Source of the DNA: Tricholoma matsutake
Lineage: Eukaryota; Basidiomycota; Agaricomycetes; Agaricales; Tricholomataceae
NCBI GenBank assembly: GCA_026075535.2
Contig: AP026549.1
Location: 2,852,001 to 2,916,000 of the forward strand
DNA: 64,000 nucleotides
Direction of reading: 5' to 3'
Below, in pieces: positions 45,143 through 57,727 of the stretch. Numbering within the stretch: position 1 is the stretch's first letter; each line of letters opens with the position of its first letter. Below the pieces are notes generated by a model. The model was not told the origin of the DNA, did no database searches, and was given only the letters and a program-made list of their open reading frames with translations. Made by a program: the position numbers and the translations under genes.

Positions 45143-46675
45143 CTAAAATACTTCGTCTTCTCCTAGGTCCTCGTCGGTGGCGTCATCGAGTCCGAGTGAG
45201 TCCGCCAAGCTTCGTTCATGCTTACAAGTGGCAGATCGATGTTTAATCCCTTGTCTTCTTTTGGATGAGCTGTAGAGTGTCCGCAGATCCAAGATTTGGA
45301 GTTCGAACTGCCTCACCACCTCGTTCTCAACGATTTGGTGAAGAACGTCCATGTGCGCTTTCATCTCGCCGAGAGCGACATACATCGTTGCGGAGACCAT
45401 GTTCCGGGTTTCAGCGGACATCACATTCATGAAGCCTCCCTCAGACTCCAAAAGTCTGGTTGGATGCTGAGCCTGTCGAGCGCGCAAGGCAACGGATGAT
45501 GAATCAACGGGCGTGGAAAGACCAACTTGACTCCACTTCATGCGGTCAGCTTGATCTTTAGTGACACAGATCGCATCGAAATCGCCAAGTGGACCTATCT
45601 CCGTCAACTAATTCCGGTCAGACGAATTTCTTGATGACTCAACCATAAACTAACCGAACGAAAGCCCGAACCAATGACTTTGGTCTTGATTCCGTGGAGC
45701 CTGAAGTACGCCAGAGTAGACTGAATTGCTTCAATGCCCGGGTGAATCATCAGATCCTTGAAGATCTTCTTCCGCTTTCGTTCGTGCCAATCGAGTAGCT
45801 GATTTCACACCCGTCATCTGTCAGTAAAATTCATTCGCCATGCTGGTGCGGTTCACCTACTCGGCCAACTGCGATGGTGATTGTTGTGGCGCCTGCCTCC
45901 GCGCACGCTGCCGCATGGATGAGCCCCGTGACCAAACAAAGGTTTGTTTTGATTCTGTGTGTCTCCTGAAGTTCTTTCGCGGCCTCAACACCTGCTTGTG
46001 TCGCGGGGATCTAGCCAGGTGGTTAGCACACCTGATCTTTGGGTCACGTTCTTTGTGCCACTCACGCTCACGGCGACTTGGCTTCTGTGAATTCCCTTCT
46101 CTTCAAATAATGACACCAGTCGTTGCGCATTCCGCATTATGCCAAGTTTGTTATTATGTCTACGGGGATCCACGAACGTGAGGTGGGGACCCGCTACACG
46201 GTCTAGGATTACGTTCCCGAGTTCAAAAAGCTGCACACTCGATTTAGGGGTGATGGACGATACAGAGCAAGGAATGCGAACAAACAAATCTTTCAAGGGA
46301 AGCTTTGGTGAGAGCGCTTTCTGGAATACCGCGGGTGTGACTGTAATTATCTGGTTAGTTGTGGAATTCCATGGAGCGGTTACACTTACCGTTCGTCAAT
46401 GGTCTGCTTTACTGCCGCCCATACATGATAGAAAACATTAGTGGACTTGATCACCTGTGCAATGCTGCTGGGATCGATGATCGTTCCATCGAAGTCATGT
46501 ACGCTCAAAGCTGGGTTGCTAGTGACGGGGTTTCATAAGATGTTTTTTTAGAAGGCTTACTTTCAAAGTGCAACGTGTCTCCTATGATCGCGGTGTTTCG
46601 ATCCTTTAAATCTTGCTCCAAACTAGTGGCTCCAGCAGCTTTGACGCGGTGACTACCTTTCGATACGGAGGGCAT
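45143..46675 (-). CDS. Transaldolase-family protein, divergent active site
   Basis: Exons complement(45143-45607, 45655-45798, 45861-46010, 46066-46230, 46286-46340, 46390-46510, 46561-46675) join in phase to 404 residues. The TIM-barrel family is recognised from SLERFLFELGNVILDRV, IPATQAGVEAAKELQ, TNLCLVTGLIHAAACAEAGA and TTITIAVGR, and from the C-terminal LTEIGPLGDFDAICVTKDQA. In active transaldolases a lysine precedes IPAT and forms the Schiff base; here the residue reads Ser (VAVS, then IPA). The usual TNPS segment near the N-terminus reads IDPSS. A C-terminal extension of about 100 residues ends in acidic DEDLGEDEVF. Canonical transaldolase moves a three-carbon unit in the pentose phosphate pathway; this paralog may have lost or changed catalysis. 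Confidence 0.8.
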
Positions 46676-47207
46676 CATTCAATATTTGCCACTTGAATTA
46701 TGTACGGCGTTGAGCAGTGAGGTCAGACAGGCGCAATACTCTATATAGACGAAATCATTCATTGTGATATATGCATTCACGAACAATGGGTCGTCGTCGC
46801 GGTGGCCATTGCAGACGGTCAATCAAAGGGTGACCCAAATTGGGTCAATAGGTGACAGTCGCGGCCATGTCTGCGTGATAAGCCTTGCATCTTGTTATAT
46901 GAGTTACGACGAATAGCTTGTTGAATATAATTGTTATGTCATATTCATGCTTTAACATCAAGATCTGTCGATCTAGAAGAATGATCTTCTCGACCCACGA
47001 TCAAATAGGCTTCTCAGCGACCTCAAAAGTGATATAACAAGGGCTACAGGATACGATTCAATGCAATTGCATTCTATGACAAGTCAAAACTTGAAGCGAG
47101 ACCACAGCCACAGCAACCGACAGCAGAATAACAATCAGGGACTACGAAGAAGAAATATAGGGTATTATTCTCTTTAAGAGTGAAATAGGGGATAAAGTAC
47201 CCTGACT
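46676..47207. other. No gene recognised
   Basis: Between the transaldolase-like start and the bZIP stop. It should contain the former's promoter and the latter's 3' UTR. Confidence 0.5.
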
Positions 47208-48357
47208 CTAGCGATGGATGTGAGCGCGTTCGGAGTATGCATGCCAATCCATCCCACTGGCTGATCCATTATTGTATGAGGTATGCAATGGGTAGTGTCC
47301 ATCATCGTGCGATTGTTGGTGGCGCAAGTTCTTGTTGAAGGAAGCCAAACTCGTCAGCGCTGACGTTGGGGAAACAGTAAGCGGCTCACAGCGTAATGCT
47401 CATCCTCTACTTTTACACCTCCGGCATATTGATGATGTGCACGTTGTGTAGTATAATGTGATATGACTGGGTTTTGTGATATCGAAGATCGATGATTTAC
47501 CGATGAGTGCAACGGTTCTTGCATCTGAGTAGGCTACAAAGGACAAAGCACATATTGTCACTAGGATCCAGGTCATTCGTACAGCCACTGAATGGCTTTA
47601 GGTTGAGAGGAAAAACACTCGCCGAAAACGGTGGGCTGGAAGTCGCACTTGAGCCAGATGGGGTGTCAGGCATCTGAAATGCAGGTGCATGTAGGTTATA
47701 CATCGAAGACCCATTGACGCTGTGGTGAGAGGCACTTGATGAAATCTGCGAGTAATTGTGTGATACCGACTGAGGAATCATCAGAGGCGGTGGCCGGGAT
47801 ATGGAATCTCCGCTCTGCTGTGCGGTATCATGACCATTCTGTGAGACCGAGAGCTGTTAGGTCATAGCATACATAACAGAAAAAGGCAGAATATACCACG
47901 TATAACCCTTCGACACCCCCACCCATCTTCCTCCGCTTGAAGTCGCGGTCACATAGTCTTGCGTCTGAAAAAGCAGAGGGAGAACTTCGACGGGACATAT
48001 CCATAGGCAGTCCTCGGTTGCCAAGGTCGGAAACGGAAAGCATTCGTCGTAATTCTTCGTTCTCCTTTTCTAGCTTGGCATTTTCCTGCTCGAGTTCGCG
48101 AATTCTGAGGAGCGGAGGAGGTAGCGCAGCAACTTCTTCAGGTGTGAGGTTAAGGGATGTCTGAAGCTTTGTCACCGTTTGTTCCAGCTATAGGACCCCA
48201 CACAACAAATTTAGGTGGGCGGCGCTTCCACTGTCGCCAAGGGACGTACCTGTTCGATGTAAGCCTTTCGTTTTGCGCGATGTCTTGCCTGAGCTTTTGC
48301 ATTACGGCTGCGTTCAGGGCGCTCTGACTGTGCCGTATGACTAGCCGCAGATATCAT
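47208..48357 (-). CDS. bZIP transcription factor
   Basis: Exon 1 complement(48250-48357) carries the basic region RNAKAQARHRAKRKAYIEQ. Exon 2 (47897-48187) continues with a leucine zipper (LEQTVTKLQTSLNLTPEEVA and RIRELEQENAKLEKENEELR) and a basic patch DFKRRKMGGGV. Exon 3 starts at 47838 with a Ser/Pro-rich region (SRPPPLMIPQSVSH). The middle borders between about 47640 and 47330 are uncertain. A last exon encodes HYPLHTSYNNGSASGMDW and stops at 47208. The N-A-x-x-A-R pattern is that of bZIP DNA-binding helices; it would act as a nuclear dimer. The specific regulon cannot be told from the sequence. Start at 48357 is the only ATG ahead of the basic region. Confidence 0.85.
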
Positions 48358-51049
48358 TTTGCTAACGTAAGACCTTGGGGGAAAGGGTGATAAAGCTGAG
48401 TTGAGAAACCAGTGTCCGAACTTATATCAGGCGAGTTTGTAGCATTTGGGTTTGAGTGGGTTCAGTCGTTCGATTCCCTGCTGTCGTGTTCCCGGCTTGT
48501 TCGCTTTCCTGGATCAGGAGAATGGCTCCCAACTTGGATTACCCTGAGACTTGTGAGATGCATCCTCTTGATCCATTTGGAACCTCGAAGAATTATACAC
48601 CGATCGCTTTCACCTTCTTCGCCTTTCTTTCGACTCATCGAATATTCCGATGCGTTTCCCCACTGGTTCTTCCCAAATCATATAGCGGTGACCTTTCTCC
48701 TATTTTACAGCGCAACACCTCGATCTAGCACTTACCCATCTTTCAACCGCTTGATTGGATCGGCAATGCGGCCGTTGAGTTTACAATCCGTTTTAGGTTC
48801 AACAACTGTACCTGAACTTCTTTTGATCGGGGATCACAACCAATGTTTTCGCAAGTTGCCAGGAAGATTTCAACGAAGATTAGCAAAGCATGTGGAAATT
48901 CAAACTCCGCGATACTGCGTAAGCAATCGCCCGTCGTGAATCCAAATGGCCTAGTGGCGTTTATCTACACTTTTTCCGTCCACGCTTCAAAAGCGGGTGA
49001 GCATAAGTAACATTTGGACCCTCACCTCGGGCCCATGGGAAATATGGAAAGAGGGTACCAAATATATTGAAGCAGTCCTCCCTTGATACGAACTGACGCT
49101 TGTTTTCAAAGACTTTGCTGCAGGGCGCACTGAGCGCGTATGTGATGGGATTTCTAGCATAGACCCGAAAAGGCAGTCACGGTCGGGGTAGGCAATCCCG
49201 GACTCGCAACTTATAATGCCCGTCACGACTTACTAGTATCTGTCAAAGCAGTCTGTTATTTAATAGCCAGATGACCCCTTTTCCGAGGTAATCGGGTCTA
49301 TAAATGAAATGGACAAAGTCGGAATTGAGTCACGAATCGTTAATATAGGCGTAGCCAAGGTCGGTACACCATCACGCCATGGACAGCTTGGATGTTGTGC
49401 TATACTATGGACGCACTCAAGGTAGAGTGATTAACAACAAGTGACAATCTCATGAGGTTCGATACCGTAAACGGCGAATACGGTCATAGTGTGACTACCG
49501 CAATCGGAAAGTAGAGCAAATGTAAGTACCGATATTATTTTTATTGAACAGCGCTCCGTTAAATCAGTTGCGAAAACAGAAATGCCGAGAGCAAAAAAAA
49601 GAAAACGTCAAGCAAATGTCAAGAAGGATTGGTAAAAGATCCGGAAACAGAATTTTAAACACAGCGGCTGTAAGGAGGCAGGTTTTATCAGAGACTGATG
49701 CTTAGCCTGAATTCAACATACATGAGTGTTGCATGAGTGTCTTTCGATAGAGGATAAAGCCTTTCGCTTTAGAGAAAACTTATGGGAGTTATGATTGGGG
49801 CTTTTAGTGCTAGTAGAGAGTCATGCACCAAAAACGTGAGCAAAAAAGATCTGATGCGAGCTTGATGCATTCAGGCTGGCACCATGTCACTCGGTAGTGC
49901 GATCGCCGAGGTCGTTGAGCGCAAGTGCTATTCTCATGATTCATCTGCACTCCAGACCTTCATAGGTGGCATCTACATCGATGGAATGACTCGTCAAAAT
50001 CGACTTGGTACCTGACATCGTGATGACGACTCCCTCAGCCTGTAGAGGTAATTAACACCAAGTAATTTAGTAAAACGGGAAAGAACTTCCTCCACACGTG
50101 CACATATTGTATGACACTTGTAAGAAGCAAAGACCTAGGCGATTGCAATCAAAGTCTCCGCCTGGTAGACGTATAAAAGAAGCCTACGGATTTTCCCGGC
50201 GACAAAGTCTACGGTGAGGCTCCCGATTTCTGATTTCGAAAGTCTAAGACTTAAAAGGCAGAACTGTGCAGATTTGTAGGAGCAGAAGACCAGTTAGTTT
50301 ATCCTATCTATCAGTTGACTGTGAACTTCGAAGCTTCAACTCGAGATCCGCAGGACTCGGAGGAGCAAGCGTACAGGAGTTGAAATTTGGCGGAAATTAT
50401 TTGGTGCCTAACATCGTGCCAGTAGTCGACATTTAGATTATGGTGAATTTGGGCTTAGGAATTCCTGCCGAATGGTGACTTTTCGAAGGTATCGCTTTCA
50501 GAGAAATTCCAATGCTATCTAACCATTACCTATAGGAAGCCGCGCGTTCGGGATTGCCAGTTAAATATCATGGGCCATGGCGCCGTGCAGGCCCGGGAGT
50601 TCAGCTAGCAAAGGGTCAAACTTGAATTCGTGAGGCGGACCGCCGCGAAGCTTCGCAAGAGGTATCCACAGGGTGCATGCATGTCGAAGGACATTAAGGC
50701 ATCCATGTGTTGCATATGGAAGAGTCAATTTGTTTAATATGAGACCAAATTCGGCGGGCATGGCACAAATAGCGAGAAAAGCCGTGTTTTCTACGCACAC
50801 CCTCTTTGAACAAACTTCCAAGCTTCCCTGGGGTCGTCCCAAGACGCTGGCCCAGCTATACACATAATGAGACTTCTTCGAGGGCGATTAAGAAAAGAGG
50901 TGCCTCAGCCACATTTGCATCATTGCAAGGTAGGCATTAGTACATTAGTCATCATGATGATGCATCATGAACTAACTGAGATCGGGTAATCAACCTGTTA
51001 ATCCTATGTATCTCATTGAGTCTGAGAACGTCTATCCATTGCAAAGATA
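48358..51049. other. Gene-poor stretch, nothing recognised
   Basis: About 2.7 kb of ordinary base composition with normal CpG. A 175-codon open frame at 48412-48939 (plus) has no motif and starts inside the bZIP promoter. No RNA gene with a convincing fold was found. It may hold regulatory DNA or a rapidly evolving or non-coding transcript. Confidence 0.45.
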
Positions 51050-54000
51050 TCAATCGTCCTCGTCGTCCGAAATAACTAATCGGTTTTTCCTACGACTAGT
51101 CATTGCAGCGCCTTCGGGAGCCGGGGATTCTTCGTCGCCGAAACCGTCCAATTCCCAATGCGGTGACAGAGGTTTCAAAGGTGCAGAAAGTGAGCGATTG
51201 GGGGCGGCACGCTTCCCGATAGGCCTCGGCTTCGGCCTTGGTCGAGGAGCTGACGGGGATAGCTTCTTTGGAATCTTGACGAGACTTGAGACGACAATGT
51301 CAGAGTCGCTATCATGCGACTGACTGGAGATTTCGTCGGTGTTTTTGTGATCAACGGTCTCGGACACAAAGTTACTCTTCCGTTTCTTTTCTCCGCCCTT
51401 ATCGTCTCCTGCATTTCGCCGCCTTTTTTTTGTTCCCGTTGGTTTCATCGTGCCGATTCGTCCATCACCTGCTTCGGCAGCTACTCGAGCAGCCTTTTCT
51501 CTCTTCGCTTTCTCTTTCTCTAGGAAGGCCTCGATATTGCCATACTCCTCGTCACTATCTTCGATGAATTGCGCTGACTTGTACTGTTCTTTCTCTTTCA
51601 TCTTCTTCTCTTTCATCTTCCTCCTGGGTGCTTCATCATCGAAGACAATTTGACTGTCGGATGCAAGGGATGGAGACCGCCTTCGTCGGCGCCGCCTGGT
51701 CTTCTTACTCAACAACTGCGACGCTCTCTTGCCGCCAAGATCAAACGGTGTTTCAAGGAACTGATCGATCACAGTGAGGGTGCTTTGGAGATCGGACGGT
51801 GTTATACCTGCCGGAACATACCATTCTAGTTCATCGGCATCTGTGTTTTTCCATGGTAAGACCTAAAACCAGCTCAATCAAGGAGTCTGACCTTCGTCTA
51901 GGATAAAGAATTTTGCAAGTCGAAACAGAAGTTTAAGTTGGGGATTTTTGGTTGCGGCGTCAGCCTGCTCGTCACTAAGATATGGGATTACTATCGCGCG
52001 CTCAGTTTAGCGGATGTTCGAATTCAGTTGGGGACCTACAGTAGTCCGTCATTTTCCCGAGTGCTTCACTCGATGGCCCTTTCATCTTCGCAATTGTGCT
52101 GATATCAGGATCTTCTTCACTATCATCATTATTGTCCGTTTCCTCGACGATTCGCCGTCTTTGGGCAACGACCAACGTCAATATCTTCACCAAACATGTC
52201 GTTAACCCCCTTAATTCATCCGACGGGAGTCGACACCTACATCTTTCGTCCAATTCACTAGGTCTTCTTGGCCTCCCTCGATGAGGGAGGCGATCGCAAT
52301 ACCGAGTTGGTCACTCCAAGAGTACCCCTTCTTGACTTCGACATCGGGGGGAAATTTCGTGTCTTCAACTGTACTAGTCTTCTTTTCGCGCTTGGTCTTC
52401 TCTTCGGGTTCCCAACTGGAGTACTGCTTCCAATGACTGCGGTTTTTGGGGAAGAAAGCCTGTTATCACGGGTCAATTTCTGTCGAGTGTTTTTTTTTTT
52501 TTTTTTTTGCAGACCCACCTCGATAGCCAAAAAAGAGTCTTCAGCAAAAGCCTTGAAGAACTGACGGAGGATGAATGTTATCAGATTCACGAGGTCCTTA
52601 TAAGGTTTCTCTCGTGGAAGTGACTTCTGATCGGCCAGAATCGCCTTGAACAGATCTAGAGTTGACACCTACGTAAGGACAACGAAAGAGTGTGGATTGT
52701 TGGGGGAAAGGACGGTGGAAGGGAAAATCAATCAGCACGGGGTACGATTAAGCGCCACACGTCAAAAAGGAGTAACAGAGTTAGGAACGAGGGTGGGGAC
52801 GGGGAAGTGACAAGCATAAGAAAGGAACAACTTGATGTACAAACCTTGAAAAATAGACCTTCCGCTTTTGCCCTGACAGCCTGACGATGCATCAAACTCA
52901 CGACGCGTCGCATATTTTCGGACGATGTGAATTCCTTATAGCGTGTTAGATATGTAAGGAGCGTGTGCGTGATATCAGCATGAGCAAATTTCTTGGTGTA
53001 TGGGCAATTTAGAACACGACAGCAATCGGGCACATGGGCTTACCATTTCGAACGCCTCAAACGTGAACATGGTCTCATGTACCACCTCTTCCGGTTCTTC
53101 CGTCTCCTCTTCGACATCGGGAATACCATCTTCCTCTCCGACACCTTTTTAAGCGAAACGTAAACGAATATAATTAAACCAACCGGCAAGGAACGTGAAG
53201 CGAAATGGACTACGGACCTTTGACTCTCCTCTTTTTCTTCGACTTCTTCCTGACATACATGCTATCGCCACCCTTCGCTTTCCCCCATTTCTCCAACATT
53301 CCCAGGAGCGCATAAGCCAGATGTATGCTCGAATCGAGATACGCGAGAGACTGCGTGCCCGGCTTATATGTACGCAGGCTCTCGAATGCAATATCCAGTA
53401 CTTCACCGTTGTAAATCAACTGCTGTTGCAACAGATCCGCGGCCTCGTTCAATACGGGATCTTCAAGGTCGGCCGACGACATGCCATCGATCAACAGAAG
53501 CAGCTGGGTCAGACATTCAATGCCCGCCTGCAGCTCGGTCCATAGTTTAGGCTGAAAAATGAAAGATATGAGAAAGGAAAGGATACATCAAGAGTTGACA
53601 TCGAGGAAGAGAAAGAAAAGTGTATAGTGGAATTTGCCCCGTACCTTCTCTTCGACGGCCTCGCGCATACGCTTAAGCACCCAGACGATCCAGCCCCGCT
53701 CTGTGACTTCTGCGATCAGCCCGAATTTCCACCTGTCCTTTGCTCCGCCCGTCGTCTTCATCTTCTCATGCTCCTTGGCACGCACCGACAGGAAGAATTC
53801 AAGAAACCACTTAGTCACATACAGCAATCGTAGATTATCCTTCTCTGTGATTTTAGGCCTCTCCGATCGGATGTCCTTCAGGAGAGCGGAGAGGAAAGCT
53901 TGCAAAGATATCAGCGCGTCATGTTAGAAAGTACACAGAAAAAAAAAGTACGATTAAAGCAAGCTTCGACAAACTCGATAGCTAAGTTTTGCAAAGTCAC

Positions 54001-55228
54001 CCTGGCTTCTATGGAGAGGTTGTCCTCGCGCGCGAGCTCATCCAGGATAGTCCCCTTCTTCGTCCTTTGTCGTTTAGTCATGTCCAAGATGCTTCCTGAG
54101 TCGCGGTTGATCGCCTGCTGACGATGCAGCACGAATGATCGCGAACTAGAGCCTGGATCAACACTGGCAGATGGCAGAGCCTCATTACCTGCTTCTTCCT
54201 CTGGGTGCCTCTTCCTAGGGTTGAGTTTGACAGCAATAGTGGTGCCAAATCGGGAGTGTCGTGAGGTGGCTTTTCTGGCGAGATCGCGGCGATTACGATC
54301 CTCTGCGGCAAGGAGACGGTGTAATGTTTCTGTCGGTTTCTGTTTTGACAGTTGAATGGATAAGCCCTCGGATGGATGTACCATTTTTGTAAATACGACA
54401 TACCTTCGCTTGGTCCATAGCCAATGACGTGGGCTTGACGCCCCTAAATAGAAGGTAGAAGATTTCAAGAACAAGGGTATTCCATCCATTCAGAAGCGAA
54501 TCATTCTCCGAATTCGCAGCAATCGTAAGCAGCAGCTGCAGGGTATGCGTCTCCGCCAGCGCACACACAAGCTTCGTCTGCAGTCCTGACAACTCTGCTT
54601 GGTCTGCACTAAGATGCGAATTCGGGGGCAAATCCTTGATGAACGCCAGATTCCTGATCAGGTGCAGGACTACGTTCACAATCTGTCCGTCCCTGTCTTG
54701 CCTTTCCTTCCTCGACTTCGCGAGTGGTGGTAACATGATACCAAATAACGCCTGCATAACCCCCGGCTTGAGCAGCACTGCCTTATAATGCAAGTGGCTA
54801 TGCAAAAGTTGTGTATAATCCGTCCTCTTATCCAGTTCGTCATCCAGCTCCTTCAATTCTTCAGCCATATCAATCGGCCATGTCATTGCGGTCATGAGGT
54901 CAGCGCACGCAATACCACGTTTATCCTCTACCTGCCCCTTTCCCGCGGTTAGAAGGAGGATGGGGATGAGGTCATTGGAGAGAACTCTTGTTTCCCAGAA
55001 AATACGTGCAACGGTGCGTTCATCGTCCGTATCGTCCTTTCTCCAGAGTTTCTTGAGGTCCCTTAGGCATCCAGATGCTTCGTCTCCCATACGGTACACA
55101 CCCGCTTCGTGTCCCCCAAGTGCATCGACGACACGGGTGATGACGGGCTCAAGGATGGCACGTCTATCAAGATAGGGCTCTACATCAGATTCGCTGGAGG
55201 ATATTTCGATTACATGGCCGTCAGTCAT
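51050..55228 (-). CDS. TOF1: Tof1/Timeless replication fork protection protein
   Basis: The start is at 55228 and the stop at 51050, with many short introns. Exon 1 (54404-55228, 275 codons) holds the Timeless N-terminal domain: PVITRVVDALGGHEAGVYRM, WETRVLSNDLIPILLL, VLHLIRNLAFIKDLPPN and LNGWNTLVLEIFYLLFRGVK. Exon 2 begins at 54339 (KPTETLHRLLAAEDRNRRDL) and continues with SRHSRFGTTIAVK. Later exons include FFLSVRAKEHEKMK and an acidic/basic C-terminal region (SAQFIEDSDEEYGNIEAFLE) ending in SDDEDD. Tof1/Timeless with Csm3/Tipin travels with the replisome, stabilises stalled forks and signals to the S-phase checkpoint. Length of over 1,100 residues is normal. Inner exon borders were not all resolved. 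Confidence 0.88.
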
Positions 55229-56649
55229 TGCTAACAGGTGCTGAAGCTTAAGCTTTAAGCTTGAAGCGTGTGTGACAACAGTTCAGATAGTGTGTGACAC
55301 TGGTCACAGTCGCGATCGGTCACGACTTTAGTATCCGAAACGAGCAAAACCTAGCAGTTGAAACTCAACTGCCTTCGAGGCAGTGGGTATGGCAGTTGGA
55401 TTTTTAAAGATTGGGACTATCTTGTCACATCACCTAATCTGATCTTCCCCTAGATGGAAAGTAGTTATCAGTAGACTACATCTGAGATCTCCAGATCATG
55501 ATCAGAATGTTGGCCATTGTTGTTAATGTGTCTGCCCATGCTCAGCTAATGTTGTGCCCCCCATCGTCTCCAACAGTGAGCAGACTGTTCCCCTCATTCT
55601 AGACCCTTTTCCTTCATTCCTTTTGTAGAAACCAACTATTTGTATATGGTGATAATAGTACAACATTAATTCCACTTTTATGGCCATAATAAATTATAGG
55701 GTGCACCTTTCTCTGGGGGAGGTGAGAGGAGCTGCTGTACTCTTATGTGAAGGGTCCTGCCTGAGGTTCTAGGTGTATTATTAAAAGAAACTATATACAT
55801 GATGTGAGGTTATTCCATATGATACCATAGGAAACAAAGTGAAATCATAAGGGGGAGGGGGAGAGGGGTTCCTGCTGTTTAGCTGCACATGCTCCAGGAC
55901 CAAAAGTGCACTCATTAAATGATGAAGGTGTGTCATTAGAAGTGGGTAATAGAGTATAGAGACAAAGAGAGCAAGGATTAAGTGTCAGATGAGTTGTGAG
56001 TGGTAGTGAGAGAGATAGTGACTCACCTGTTCTCCTGTGCTTTCCTCTGCTGGATGCACATGGTAAAGGGGTATTGGAGTCCCTAGATACACTATACAAT
56101 GTTTACATAAGGTTCTAAGATGGTCAATAAGTCAAAAAAGCGAACATAGGCTCAGGAGGGGGAATGCTTACTGGGAAATATCTGTGGGCCCAAAATGTTC
56201 GCTTTCTTTGATCCCTAGGCCTACTGTTCAGTGGGAATAAAGATATGTACATACCATGGCAGGGGAGAGAGGCTCCAGCCCATCAGGGCATGGGTCTCCC
56301 ATCAACAAAGGTGAAATTGTCTCACCATGTCTTCCCTGTCATCCATATCATCAAATGCTTATATCCAGAGCATATTGTAGTCCATTCTCTCTAGAAAACA
56401 GCTTAGATATAATATGTATGGTCAAAGCCTAGGCACCAGATGTTGTGAGACTAATGCATAAACTACACTAGTAAGTATATAGTGCTGGTTAGCATGCTTT
56501 ATTAACTAGCAAAGTAATGCACCCCATCCTGAAGGCTTCTATACCACTATTATTATTTTACCTGATGCATGATGCAGCATTGATGCATTAATTTGTTTAC
56601 ACATCGCACTTTTCTTTTAATGCATCATCAATAATCTAATGCATCACAC
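55229..56649. other. Tof1 upstream region, then CpG-poor repeat debris
   Basis: From about 55400 CpG becomes rare, marking the right-hand repeat belt. A small inverted pair AAAGCGAACAT / ATGTTCGCTTT (about 56135 and 56198) and repeated GATGCAT motifs (56560-56645) suggest decayed MITEs. No gene seen. Confidence 0.45.
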
Positions 56650-56657
56650 ATAATGCC

Positions 56658-56982
56658 TAGGGAACTGCACGGGTTTTACCTGTGGGTTTCCCACACTTTT
56701 ATTTCCTAATTTATTCAATGAGTTTTGGATGGAAAATCATGAAAAAAAGATTTTCTGGAAGCTTTTTGTTGGCTCTTTGTGATCCAACACATAAAACAAT
56801 ATTTGGGTGACATCTGTCATGTGACAAGGTTAAAAATAAATTATTTTGTCCCTTGTATCACAAGCATCCATTGAATAGCTATCAGAAAATCATTTTTTCA
56901 TGAGTTTTCATGCAAAACTCATTGAATAAATTAGGAAATAAAAGCATGGGAAACCCACAGGTAAAACCCATGCAGTTCCCTA
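56658..56982. mobile_element. hAT-type MITE with 8-bp duplication
   Basis: It is 325 bp. The ends are long inverted repeats starting TAGGGAACTGCACGGG at the left and TAGGGAACTGCATGGG at the right (reversed), continuing with TTTTACCTGTGGGTTTCCCA for about 100 bp. The 8-bp duplication ATAATGCC flanks it (56650-56657, 56983-56990). Terminal YARNG and 8-bp duplication fit hAT. No coding capacity. Confidence 0.88.
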
Positions 56983-57149
56983 ATAATGCCCCAAGTTCAT
57001 TCAGGTCATGGGGTCTGTGGGTATGGGTACAGTGTTAGAAATAGCTGACCCACTTATTACCATGACTGATTACTGTGGTGTCATGATGTTACATGGGTGA
57101 CACAGGATGTTTGTTTAGCCATTTCAACATTGACAACAACAACAATGGA

Positions 57150-57573
57150 TTGGGCAAGGCAGGGGTTACCCCTGGGTGTCAAATCTCATACCCTTACCCC
57201 TACCCCTGAACACCCTACCCTTAGGGGTAAGGGTATGGAAACATATAAGGGTTGCCAAGGGTATGGGAGGGTTTGTCAAGGGTACAAGGGTTTGGCACAA
57301 AATCAACATATTTAGAGCAAAATTCATTTGAAAAGTGTTGATAACTATTGTATTTACTATTAATATCACATATTAATATGTCTTATTAACATATGAAAGC
57401 CATTATCATGTTGGACAATCCCAAAATCTGAATTTAATTGATGAAAATCTTGAATATGAGTCTTTGTAGCTGAAAAAATCAAATGATGTTCTTACATAAG
57501 CATACCCCTACCCTTACCCCTCATACCCTTAGCCCAAAACACAAGGGTATACCCCTACCCCTGCCTTGCCTTA
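57150..57573. mobile_element. hAT-type MITE with decayed 8-bp duplication
   Basis: It is 424 bp. Inverted ends share GGCAAGGCAGGGGT (left TTGGGCAAGGC, right reversed TAAGGCAAGGC). Subterminal CCCTTACCCC/CCCCTACCCC motifs occur on both sides. The flanks are ACAATGGA (57142-57149) and ACAACAGA (57574-57581). They differ exactly as if an original ACAACGGA had lost its CpG by deamination on opposite strands. Confidence 0.7.
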
Positions 57574-57727
57574 ACAACAGAGCTCCTCAAAACAAAATAG
57601 GTAAGTGCTTTTGCTTCTTTTTCAATTACTCACAAGTTTCTTTCTTAGTTAACACTTTCTATTTACAACAACGATGCTCACCATCTGTTACCATGGCAAT
57701 CTGAGGCTGCCAACAATTCCCATAAAT

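Noticed and set aside
48412..48939. 175-codon open frame on the plus strand
   Set aside because: It begins inside the bZIP promoter/5' UTR, has no recognisable domain and an odd composition; most likely chance.
49440..49480. GGTTCGATACC, a B-box-like match
   Set aside because: No acceptor stem or plausible A box at the right distance.
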